Assembly (NCBI GenBank): GCA_905215595.1
Contig: CAJMQZ010000117.1
Coordinates: forward strand, 1-6,178
Length of the DNA: 6,178 bases
Direction: 5' to 3'
Source: an uncultured bacterium
Lineage (GTDB): Bacteria > Bacillota > Clostridia > Oscillospirales > Ruminococcaceae
Shown here: positions 1 to 5,020 of the stretch, piece after piece
Numbering within the stretch: position 1 is the first letter of the stretch
How the letters are laid out: each line of letters starts with the position of its first letter
Made by a program: the position numbers and the translations under genes
The notes under the pieces: generated by a model
What the model saw: only the letters and a program-made list of their open reading frames with translations
What the model was told of the DNA's origin: nothing
Database searches by the model: none

Positions 1-19
1 CAAAGCCGTCAGGGTTTTG

Positions 20-311
20 CCTCGCCCTCTCAGGCGCTCCCGCGCCAGCTCTCCCAAGGGGAGAGCGGACACGCCCGGAAACTTTACGGGTCAGCCGGGA
101 ACTGTACCGCCACCGCTTAAGCCTTCACCCACCGGGGGAAGGTGGCGCGTAGCGCCGGATGAGGGGCAGCACCAGCTCCCCCGAAGGGGTAGCCAAGGTT
201 TAAAGCCCATTGCTAAAGTATTAGGCATCATGAGGAGACTTTCGGCAGTGCTCTTGGCTCTCCCTTTGAGGAAAGACTTCCACCCGCTCCGGGGGAAGAT
301 GTCGCGGAGCG
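20..311. repeat. Cluster of GC-rich palindromic intergenic repeats
   Basis: This stretch has no credible gene. It holds a series of short GC-rich inverted repeats joined by related linkers. The clearest are GGCGC/GCGCC (33-37 and 42-46), GCTCTCCC/GGGAGAGC (48-55 and 59-66), CCTTC/GAAGG (122-126 and 138-142), GGCGC/GCGCC (144-148 and 152-156), an imperfect GCTCCCCC/GGGGTAGC (175-182 and 186-193), and CGCTCC/GGAGCG (285-290 and 306-311). The same words recur: GGCGC-loop-GCGCC appears twice, and CAGCTC(T/C)CCC and GGGGGAAG(G/A)TG each appear twice. This suggests several decayed copies of REP-like or MITE-like units. From memory, such units are common between genes in Faecalibacterium-like genomes; that is background knowledge, not shown here. 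Folded RNA from this stretch could affect stability of the neighbouring transcripts. No open frame has a ribosome binding site or a recognisable protein. Confidence 0.6.
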
Positions 312-334
312 CATTCAAAATCATCCCACATAAA

Positions 335-368
335 AAGGCTGCTGCACAAAACCCTGTGCAGCAGCCTT
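335..368 (-). terminator. Intrinsic terminator of the cation antiporter gene
   Basis: A perfect 14-bp stem (335-348 with 355-368) encloses a 6-nt loop. On the minus strand it is followed by TTTTTATG. It begins 24 bases after the antiporter stop codon. The T-tract lies only on the minus-strand exit side, so it serves the antiporter gene. Confidence 0.92.
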
Positions 369-391
369 AAATATTTTACATTTACAACAGA

Positions 392-1351
392 TCAGATGCT
401 GAACTGCACGGCGCAGAAAGCGGCATAGATGCACAGCAGTGCAATGCCCTGCGGGCGGCTCAGCTTGCCCCTGATCAGAGCGGGCAGGGTGAGCAGCAGC
501 ATCACGGCAAACATGACCGGGATATCCATCACCAGCGAAGCGTTCATGCCTGCGATGGTGGAGTTCTGCGGGATGCTGAAGGGTGCCAGCGTGACGGACA
601 CGCCGCTGACCAGCACCAGATTGAACACGTTTGCACCGATGACGTTGCCCAGCGACAGCGCACCGTGACCCTTGGCCAGCGAGGTAATGGCGGTGACCAG
701 CTCCGGCAGCGAGGTGCCCAGTGCCACAAAGGTCAGCGCAATGACCGACTCCGGCACGCCCAGTGCCTGTGCGATGAGGGTACCGTTATCCACCAGCAGG
801 TCAGCACCCACAGCAATGAGCACTGCGCCGATGGCCAGCAGACCCAGCTCCTTGGCAAAGGGGCCTTCCTCAGCCTGCTCTTCCTCTTCCGGGGCGGGGG
901 TGTTTTTCATAGCCAGCACGTTGCACACGATGTAAGCCACGAACATGGCCAGCAGGATCAAACCCACCGGGCGGGTGAAGGAGCCGGTGGTGTAGGCCAC
1001 ACCGGCATAGAAAGCGGCAGCCACAAAGAAGAAGGCCACCGGGGTGCGCAGGCTCTTGGGGTCAACCTTGCCCGGACGCACCGCAATGGTGATGGCGGCG
1101 ATCAGTGCAGCGTTGCAGATGACCGAGCCGATAGCGTTGCCGTAGGCGATCTCGCCGTGACCGGTGAGGGCAGAGGTGGTGGACACCATGACCTCCGGCA
1201 GGGTGGTACCGATGGACACCACCGTGGCACCGATGAGCAGCTCCGGCACATGGAAGCGGCGGGCGATGCCGGTGGCACCGTCCACAAACCAGTCGCCGCC
1301 CTTGATCAGGCACAGCAGACCCACGATAAACAACAGAACAGGGATCAGCAT
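392..1351 (-). CDS. Cation antiporter of the Ca2+/cation exchanger family (YrbG-like), candidate Mn2+ exporter
   Basis: This is a 319-residue integral membrane exchanger with about ten hydrophobic segments. It shows the two inverted alpha repeats that define the Na+/Ca2+ exchanger (CaCA) family. Repeat one has GTTLPE (48-53) followed by GNAIGS (71-76) and N80. Repeat two has GTSLPE (212-217) followed by GNVIGANVFN (235-244). E53 and E217 match the glutamates that bind the divalent ion in characterised exchangers. An acidic loop (PEEEEQAEE, 154-162) separates the halves, as is usual in the family. I chose the ATG at 1351 because AGGAG lies just upstream at normal spacing. The in-frame ATG at 1387 falls in the leader terminator and would add a charged, non-family N-terminus. 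Family members exchange Na+ or H+ for Ca2+, and sequence alone does not fix the ion. The leader resembles a Mn2+ riboswitch, so I infer Mn2+ export as a likely role, with Ca2+ as the alternative. Confidence 0.93.
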   Translation of the reverse strand: MLIPVLLFIVGLLCLIKGGDWFVDGATGIARRFHVPELLIGATVVSIGTTLPEVMVSTTSALTGHGEIAYGNAIGSVICNAALIAAITIAVRPGKVDPKSLRTPVAFFFVAAAFYAGVAYTTGSFTRPVGLILLAMFVAYIVCNVLAMKNTPAPEEEEQAEEGPFAKELGLLAIGAVLIAVGADLLVDNGTLIAQALGVPESVIALTFVALGTSLPELVTAITSLAKGHGALSLGNVIGANVFNLVLVSGVSVTLAPFSIPQNSTIAGMNASLVMDIPVMFAVMLLLTLPALIRGKLSRPQGIALLCIYAAFCAVQFSI

Positions 1352-1387
1352 AATATCTCTCCTTTTTAATAATAGCGGCAGAGGCAT

Positions 1388-1441
1388 AAAAAAAGACCCT
1401 TATCACATCCAGCCCAAAACGGGAAAATGTGATAAAAGTCT
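1388..1441 (-). terminator. Regulated intrinsic terminator in the antiporter leader
   Basis: On the minus strand, GTCT-AA-proximal bases and TTATCACAT (1427-1441) pair with ATGTGATAA and AGAC (1394-1408). The stem has 9 bp plus 4 bp, separated by a 2x2 internal loop, and is followed by seven T residues (1394 down to 1388). It sits between the promoter at 1549-1577 and the start codon at 1351, so it would stop transcription before the coding region. Its 5' arm shares 1431-1438 with the closing stem of the proposed aptamer, so the two structures exclude each other. It may also stop read-through from the upstream membrane-protein gene, which has no terminator of its own that I can see. Confidence 0.82.
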
Positions 1442-1540
1442 CAAGCATCCGGTACTGCATCGGGCATTTCTGCCGGGACTGTCGCTGCAGCACAGCGCAC
1501 CCGTTTTTCAACCAAGGTACGCCCCTTACTCCCTTTTATC
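1431..1540 (-). promoter_or_regulatory. Probable yybP-ykoY (manganese) riboswitch aptamer
   Basis: On the minus strand the leader opens with GATAAAAGGGAGTAAGG (from 1540) and closes with GCTTGAGACTTTTATC (to 1431). GATAAAAG (1533-1540) and CTTTTATC (1431-1438) form a perfect 8-bp closing stem. The opening AAAGGGAGTA, an internal CGACAGTCCCGGCA, and the closing GAGAC-pyrimidine segment match what I remember of the yybP-ykoY family (GGGGAGUA, CGUCA, CCGGC, GAGACCUUU). An internal GGCA-GAAA-TGCC hairpin is also present. In this family Mn2+ binding tightens the closing stem. Here that would sequester the bases needed by the terminator at 1388-1441, giving an ON switch. Deviations are GGGAGTAA for GGGGAGTAG and CGACA for CGUCA. 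I could not run a covariance-model search. Confidence 0.75.
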
Positions 1541-1548
1541 CAGAGAAT

Positions 1549-1577
1549 ATTATACCTGTTTTCCGGCAAAAGCGCAA
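1549..1577 (-). promoter_or_regulatory. Sigma-A type promoter of the riboswitch-antiporter unit
   Basis: On the minus strand, TTGCGC (1572-1577) is followed after 17 bases by TATAAT (1549-1554). The -10 is a full consensus match and the -35 keeps TTG. The predicted transcription start, about 1542, falls at the first base of the proposed aptamer. The promoter lies 16 bases past the stop codon of the upstream membrane-protein gene. Confidence 0.82.
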
Positions 1578-1592
1578 GGGGAAATATGGGAT

Positions 1593-2900
1593 TTATTCTG
1601 CCTTGGTCACTTTTTTGGCGTTGGGGTAAATGCGCTCCATGCGGGCGTTGTCAAAATGCTCGTCAAGGAACACTTCCAGCTGGCCGTTGGGCGCATCGCC
1701 GCTGGTGCGGGCATCGTACCGCGCCAGTGCCAGCGCGCTGGTAAGCATATTCACCACCATGAACACCGCCAGCGCTGCTGTCATCCACGGACGGATATGG
1801 CTGCGCACCTTTTTCATCAGCTTCAGCACCAGCGGGTAGCCGTAGCGCATCCACATCACCGCCGCAATGCCCCAGAAAAAGCAGTACAGCAGGTTGATGC
1901 GCCCGCCCAGATTGAACTTGAACTTGCTATAATCCCAGAACACGGTGCCGAACAGTAGTTCGGTGACGGCACTGCACACATATTCATATACGCCGCCCAG
2001 CACCGTGCCGAAAGCAAAGAGATAGCGGTCGCTTTTATCCTGATTCTGCCGCAGCAGCACGGTAGCCATGGCCAGCGCCAGCCCCCACACCACGCTGAAA
2101 GGCCCCCACACCAGACTGGAACGGCTCATCCACACCCCGGCGGTCAGGCGGCAGAACACGGTCTCCACCATGTCGCCCAGAAACGCCCCGATGACGAACA
2201 GCCACAGCAGGTCTGCCGCGCTGAGGAAGTCGGCTTTCCCCTTCTGCACTGCCGTGGGCTGCTGCCGGGCGGCTTCCGGGTAGGCGCGCTGGATGCGCTT
2301 TTCCACATACGCGGCAATGCGGCGGCGCAAGGTATCGGAGCGCGCTTCCAGTTTCTGGTTCAGCTGTTCCAGCACCGGGTGCTGCGCCGCATACCGCCCC
2401 ACCAGAACCGCCGAGCCCAGCTGGTCCAGCGCCGCGATGCCCAGCGCGACCCATACCAGCGGATGCAGCAGCCAGTCCGGCACAAGGGCGCACAGCCGCA
2501 GCAGCAGCCCGTTGCCCCAAAGCACGGTCACCATGCCCAGCGCACCCCACAGCACCGAGTACTGTAAGCAGACGTAGCCGTTCAGGTTGAACTTTTTATC
2601 CGAGTAATCCCACCATTTGCGGTTGTGCAGCCGCTCCAGCAGCTTTGCCGTAAGCCACTCCACCACGGTAGCCGTAAGCATACAGGCCACGAACAGCACC
2701 ACCGGCTTTGTGCGCAGATCCGCAAAGCCCACTGCCATCAGGATAGCCGTGGTGCCGTACACAAAGCAGAACGGCCCCGCCGCCATGCCGCGGTTTGCAA
2801 ACCGCTTGCCCCGGAAGGTGGCTACCACAGTCTCCCCTACCCACCCAAGGAAGGAATAGACCAGATACAGCACGCCCAGCGTATAGAAGTTTAGTGTCAT
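1593..2900 (-). CDS. Membrane protein with two tandem CmpB-like 'ABC-transporter type IV' domains
   Basis: A 435-residue membrane protein made of two homologous halves. Half one (about 8-135) has YSFLGW (15-20), GPFCFVYG (42-49) and WWDYSDKKFNLNG (96-108). Half two (about 230-355) repeats these as GAFLGD (238-243), GPFSVVWG (266-273) and FWDYSKFKFNLGG (321-333). The spacing between motifs is nearly identical in both. I recognise this pattern as the family called 'putative ABC-transporter type IV' (CmpB-like, PF06541 from memory), which is usually a single copy. The name does not prove transport, and no ATPase gene lies nearby. A charged linker (about 172-222) joins the halves. A further membrane segment (about 372-393) and an acidic soluble tail follow. 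The ATG at 2900 has AGGA seven bases upstream. It appears to be a single-gene unit with its own promoter. The molecular role is unknown. Confidence 0.85.
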   Translation of the reverse strand: MTLNFYTLGVLYLVYSFLGWVGETVVATFRGKRFANRGMAAGPFCFVYGTTAILMAVGFADLRTKPVVLFVACMLTATVVEWLTAKLLERLHNRKWWDYSDKKFNLNGYVCLQYSVLWGALGMVTVLWGNGLLLRLCALVPDWLLHPLVWVALGIAALDQLGSAVLVGRYAAQHPVLEQLNQKLEARSDTLRRRIAAYVEKRIQRAYPEAARQQPTAVQKGKADFLSAADLLWLFVIGAFLGDMVETVFCRLTAGVWMSRSSLVWGPFSVVWGLALAMATVLLRQNQDKSDRYLFAFGTVLGGVYEYVCSAVTELLFGTVFWDYSKFKFNLGGRINLLYCFFWGIAAVMWMRYGYPLVLKLMKKVRSHIRPWMTAALAVFMVVNMLTSALALARYDARTSGDAPNGQLEVFLDEHFDNARMERIYPNAKKVTKAE

Positions 2901-2933
2901 CGCGCTTTCCTCGCCTTCTGTTTTTATGCTCTG

Positions 2934-2962
2934 ATTGTACTCGCTTGCGCCGGTTTATACAA
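2934..2962 (-). promoter_or_regulatory. Promoter of the double-domain membrane protein
   Basis: On the minus strand, TTGTAT (2957-2962), a 17-base spacer and TACAAT (2934-2939) form a sigma-A type promoter. The -10 matches five of six consensus bases. Transcription would start near 2927, giving a leader of about 27 bases that carries the AGGA ribosome binding site. Confidence 0.7.
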
Positions 2963-3011
2963 GAGGACGGCTGAAAATGTTACAATTGGCGTGCGTTTTC
3001 ATTTTACGAAC

Positions 3012-3051
3012 GCATCATTCCGGGCAGACCGCAGTCTGCCCGGAATGATGC
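3012..3051. repeat. Perfect 18-bp inverted repeat with a 4-base loop
   Basis: Positions 3012-3029 pair perfectly with 3034-3051 around a CGCA loop. It lies between the terminator of the alcohol dehydrogenase gene and the promoter of the membrane-protein gene. Neither side has a clean T-tract: the minus-strand exit reads GTTCGTAAAATG and the plus-strand exit AATTAAAAAC. It could be a backup terminator behind the one at 3078-3106, a small palindromic element, or a protein-binding site. Confidence 0.7.
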
Positions 3052-3072
3052 AATTAAAAACATTTTTCCGTT

Positions 3073-3106
3073 AAAAAAGCCGCTGCACAAGCACGGTGCA
3101 GCGGCT
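3073..3106 (-). terminator. Intrinsic terminator of the alcohol dehydrogenase gene
   Basis: An 11-bp perfect stem (3078-3088 with 3096-3106) with a 7-base loop is followed on the minus strand by six T residues. It starts 21 bases past the stop codon of the dehydrogenase. The stem shares the core GC(C/T)GCTGCAC with the antiporter terminator at 335-368. Confidence 0.92.
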
Positions 3107-3127
3107 CTCAGGGTCATTTTTTACAGC

Positions 3128-4276
3128 TTACAGCTGGCTCTTGTACAGCTCCACGATCTCCTCCACGCTGGTGTCGCGGGGGTTGCCGGGACGGCAGGCG
3201 TCCGCATAAGCGGACTCGGCGAGGAACTGGATATCCTCTTCCTTCAGGATGCCGTTCAGGTTTGCGGGGATGCCCACGTCAGCGCTCAGCTGCTTGACAG
3301 CGGCGATGGTGGCATCTGCGGCCTCGGCGTCGTTCATCTCGTCGATGCCCTTCACGCCCATAGCCTTGCCGACGGCACGATAGCGCTCACCGGCGACGGT
3401 CTTGTTGTACTCCAGACCGACGGGCAGCAGGATAGCGCAGGCCACGCCGTGGGGGGTGTCATACAGAGCGGACAGGCCGTGTGCCATGGAGTGGACGATG
3501 CCCAGACCCACATTGGAGAAGCCCATGCCGGCGATGTACTGGCCCAGAGCCATGCCCTCGCGGCCTTCCGGGGTGTTCTGCACTGCGCCGCGCAGGCTCT
3601 GGCTGATGAGCTTGATGGCTTCCAGATGGAACATATCGGAGATGACGCAGTGGCCCTTGGTGATGTAGCCCTCGATGGCGTGGGTCAGAGCGTCCATGCC
3701 GGTGGCAGCGGTCAGGCCCTTGGGCATGGAGGACATCATATCGGGATCGACCACGGCGATCTCGGGGATATCGTTGGTATCCACGCAGACGAACTTGCGC
3801 TTCTTCTCCACATCGGTGATGACGTAGTTGATGGTGACCTCAGCAGCAGTGCCGGCGGTGGTGGGAACAGCGATGGTGAACACAGCGTGCTTCTTGGTGG
3901 GAGCAACACCTTCCAGAGAGCGGACATCCGCAAACTCGGGGTTATTGATGATGATGCCGATGGCCTTTGCGGTATCCATGGAGGAGCCGCCGCCGATGGT
4001 CACGATGCAGTCAGCCTCGGCAGCCTTGAAAGCGGCCACGCCGTCCTGCACGTTGGCGATGGTGGGGTTGGGCTTGATCTCGCTGTAAACAGCGTAGGCA
4101 AAGTTTGCGGCATCCAGCAGGTCGGTGACCTTTTTGGTAACGCCGAACTTGATCAGGTCGGGGTCGGAGCAGACGAAAGCCTTCTTGTAGCCACGGGCGG
4201 TCAGCTCGGGAACGATGTTCTCGATAGCACCGTGGCCGTGGTAGGAGATGGTATTCAGAACAATGCGGTCAGCCAT
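3128..4276 (-). CDS. Iron-containing alcohol dehydrogenase, lactaldehyde reductase (FucO) type
   Basis: A cytoplasmic NAD-dependent group III alcohol dehydrogenase of 382 residues, the length of E. coli FucO. It resembles FucO closely along its whole length, for example NNPEFADVRSLEG (111-123) and TTAGTAAEVTINYVITD (139-155). GGGSSMDTAKAIG (95-107) is the dinucleotide-binding loop. The metal ligands are D195, H199, H262 and H276, within MDALTHAIEGY and VHSMAHGLSALYDTPHG. FucO reduces L-lactaldehyde to 1,2-propanediol during fucose or rhamnose fermentation, regenerating NAD+. Related enzymes reduce acetaldehyde or butyraldehyde, so the true substrate is not certain. No fucose or rhamnose genes lie in the window, and the gene stands alone with its own promoter and terminator. 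The ATG at 4276 has GGAGG (4286-4290) nine bases upstream. The strong ribosome binding site and uniform GC-ending codons suggest high expression. Confidence 0.93.
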   Translation of the reverse strand: MADRIVLNTISYHGHGAIENIVPELTARGYKKAFVCSDPDLIKFGVTKKVTDLLDAANFAYAVYSEIKPNPTIANVQDGVAAFKAAEADCIVTIGGGSSMDTAKAIGIIINNPEFADVRSLEGVAPTKKHAVFTIAVPTTAGTAAEVTINYVITDVEKKRKFVCVDTNDIPEIAVVDPDMMSSMPKGLTAATGMDALTHAIEGYITKGHCVISDMFHLEAIKLISQSLRGAVQNTPEGREGMALGQYIAGMGFSNVGLGIVHSMAHGLSALYDTPHGVACAILLPVGLEYNKTVAGERYRAVGKAMGVKGIDEMNDAEAADATIAAVKQLSADVGIPANLNGILKEEDIQFLAESAYADACRPGNPRDTSVEEIVELYKSQL

Positions 4277-4303
4277 AATGCAAATCCTCCAAATCTGTTT
4301 GCA

Positions 4304-4320
4304 GCCGCCTTTCCGGCGGC
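4304..4320 (-). promoter_or_regulatory. 5' leader hairpin of the alcohol dehydrogenase mRNA
   Basis: GCCGCC (4304-4309) pairs with GGCGGC (4315-4320) around a 5-base loop. It lies between the predicted transcription start (about 4329) and the GGAGG ribosome binding site (4286-4290), without covering the latter. A stabilising 5' hairpin is the simplest reading. No alternative structure that would make it a switch is visible. Confidence 0.5.
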
Positions 4321-4335
4321 GTTCCTCTACGTTTC

Positions 4336-4364
4336 AGCATAGCACATCGTCAAAAAATTTGCAA
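4336..4364 (-). promoter_or_regulatory. Promoter of the alcohol dehydrogenase gene
   Basis: On the minus strand, TTGCAA (4359-4364), a 17-base spacer and TATGCT (4336-4341) form a plausible sigma-A promoter. Very AT-rich DNA upstream (about 4365-4410) could act as an UP element. The nearby TTGACG (on the minus strand at about 4346-4351) has a good -35 look but no fitting -10. Confidence 0.65.
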
Positions 4365-4385
4365 TGTAAAATTGTTTAAATTTGT

Positions 4386-4401
4386 AGTATATTTTTATAC
4401 T
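4386..4401. promoter_or_regulatory. Possible operator: AGTATA-4-TATACT inverted repeat
   Basis: A perfect 6-bp inverted repeat with a TTTT spacer lies in the AT-rich interval between the divergent dehydrogenase and tRNA promoters, about 60-70 bases upstream of the predicted dehydrogenase start. The position would suit a regulator of the dehydrogenase. A chance AT palindrome is possible given the local composition. Confidence 0.3.
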
Positions 4402-4467
4402 TATGTATTGTTTTCTATCATTTTTGTCTGTTTCCCGGCATTATTATCCCCTGTAAAAAAACAATCC

Positions 4468-4496
4468 TTGCCAAATAGCCGTGCCTGTGTTATACT
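4468..4496 (+). promoter_or_regulatory. Promoter of tRNA-Thr
   Basis: TTGCCA (4468-4473), a 17-base spacer and TATACT (4491-4496) each match five of six consensus bases. Transcription would start near 4503, just before the tRNA. Strong consensus matches are usual for tRNA promoters. Confidence 0.85.
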
Positions 4497-4511
4497 ATTC
4501 AGGTAACCTTT

Positions 4512-4586
4512 GCTGGTGTGGCGCAATGGCAGCGCAACTGATTTGTAATCAGTGGGTTGCAGGTTCAACTCCTGTCACCAGCTCCA
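4512..4586 (+). tRNA. tRNA-Thr (anticodon UGU) with encoded CCA
   Basis: A full cloverleaf can be drawn. The acceptor stem is GCTGGTG (4512-4518) with CACCAGC (4576-4582). The D stem is GCGC (4521-4524) with GCGC (4532-4535). The anticodon stem is ACTGA (4537-4541) with TCAGT (4549-4553), and its loop TTTGTAA puts TGT at 4544-4546. The T stem is GCAGG (4559-4563) with CCTGT (4571-4575), and its loop contains TTCAA. The discriminator base is T4583, and CCA is encoded at 4584-4586. The anticodon reads ACA and other ACN codons, so this is threonine. It is a single-gene unit. tRNA 3' ends are common integration sites, which fits the island-like DNA to its right. Confidence 0.96.
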
Positions 4587-4594
4587 AGAAAAAT

Positions 4595-4639
4595 CCTGCG
4601 ATATACCGTCAAAACTACGGCATATATCGTGGGGTTTTT
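4595..4639 (+). terminator. Intrinsic terminator of tRNA-Thr
   Basis: CCTGCGATATA (4595-4605) plus CCGT (4606-4609) pair with ACGG (4617-4620) plus TATATCGTGGG (4623-4633). There is one two-base bulge and there are some G-T pairs. TTTTT (4635-4639) then GCTTTT follow. It begins nine bases after the encoded CCA. Confidence 0.85.
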
Positions 4640-4951
4640 GCTTTTATATGCGCTGCAAATCTATCAGAATGTGCCTCGTTTTTGCCTTATTGCTCAAAAA
4701 ATGCCTTGCCAGAGTGTTCTAATGGCAGGCAAAAGAAAACCACCCGGCGGAGCAAAGACGCGGCAGCGTATTCATTCAGCGGGTGGAACGGTGTAAAAAC
4801 AGATGGGAGCGCAAGAGGAACAAGGAACCTCTTCCCATGGTAGAGCCAGTAGAACGATTTGCGATGTCACCTATTTCTCCGTATACAGTATATCGCAATG
4901 GAAAGGCAGAATCCATTGACAGAATAGACAATGTTAAACCGTGAATATTGT
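4640..4951 (+). other. Gene-poor stretch between tRNA-Thr and the toxin-antitoxin operon
   Basis: About 310 bases with no recognisable gene and a lower GC content than the minus-strand genes. It holds an open frame from 4723 to 4944 with its first ATG at 4837. An overlapping short frame with an ATG at 4722 stops at 4796. Two small inverted repeats are also present: AAGAGG/CCTCTT around 4814-4833 and TATAC-A-GTATA at 4882-4892. It may be the remains of DNA inserted beside the tRNA. No repeat of the tRNA 3' end is visible in the window to prove that. Confidence 0.45.
4837..4944 (+). CDS. Possible small protein or 3' fragment of a broken gene (unrecognised)
   Basis: A 35-residue frame, too short for usual ORF calling. 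It has AAGGA about 10-12 bases upstream of the ATG. Its product ends in SPYTVYRNGKAESIDRIDNV plus KP, a sequence of normal protein character. The same frame is open upstream to a stop at 4720-4722, about 74 codons, with no ATG. A second frame starting at 4722 (MAGKRKPPGGAKTRQRIHSA...) stops at 4794-4796. A single frameshift between about 4723 and 4794 would join the two into one protein of about 74 residues. It could therefore be a real small gene, a degraded gene or noise. I do not recognise the sequence and assign no function. It ends just before the promoter of the toxin-antitoxin operon. Confidence 0.3.
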   Translation: MVEPVERFAMSPISPYTVYRNGKAESIDRIDNVKP

Positions 4952-5020
4952 GCACTTTTACACTGTTCAACAAGGGCCAAAAGTGCTATAATAAACATGG
5001 GGAAGTATAGACTTTGAACA
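4952..5020 (+). promoter_or_regulatory. Toxin-antitoxin operon promoter with overlapping inverted repeats (candidate operator)
   Basis: TGC-TATAAT (4984-4992) is an extended -10 with a full consensus hexamer. The -35 position 17 bases upstream, TGTTCA (4964-4969), is weak, as is common with an extended -10. Two inverted repeats overlap the promoter. GCACTTTT (4952-4959) pairs with AAAAGTGC (4979-4986). TGTTCAA (4964-4970) pairs with TTGAACA (5014-5020). Type II antitoxins normally repress their own promoter, so these are reasonable sites for the ribbon-helix-helix protein encoded next. Transcription would start near 4999. Confidence 0.62.

Noticed and set aside
17..370. A 117-residue plus-strand frame through the left-edge repeats
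   Set aside because: It lies in palindromic repeat DNA and a terminator, with proline- and arginine-rich content and no ribosome binding site.
665..1369. A 234-residue plus-strand frame opposite the antiporter
   Set aside because: Its low-complexity H, Q and G-rich composition is typical of antisense to hydrophobic codons. The minus strand encodes an unmistakable two-repeat exchanger.
1352..1387. Use of the ATG at 1387 as the antiporter start
   Set aside because: That ATG lies in the T-tract exit of the leader terminator, lacks a ribosome binding site, and adds residues foreign to the family. The ATG at 1351 has AGGAG at proper spacing.
1164..1958. A 264-residue plus-strand frame spanning the antiporter start, the leader and the end of the membrane-protein gene
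   Set aside because: It runs antisense to two real genes and the riboswitch, with no start signal or domain.
3449..4342. A 297-residue plus-strand frame opposite the alcohol dehydrogenase
   Set aside because: It is antisense to a clear FucO-type gene and is rich in G, D, H and V in a pattern produced by the complementary reading of GC-biased codons. It has no ribosome binding site and no recognisable domain.
4365..4385. A possible Rex (NADH-sensing) repressor site upstream of the dehydrogenase
   Set aside because: Only one degenerate half-site like TTGTTTAA can be seen. The inverted TTGTTAA-N4-TTAACAA arrangement is absent.
4481..4843. Plus-strand frames running through tRNA-Thr
   Set aside because: The frames start in or before the tRNA and read through its terminator, so they are not credible as proteins. 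Only the part beyond 4722 is kept, as a weak candidate.
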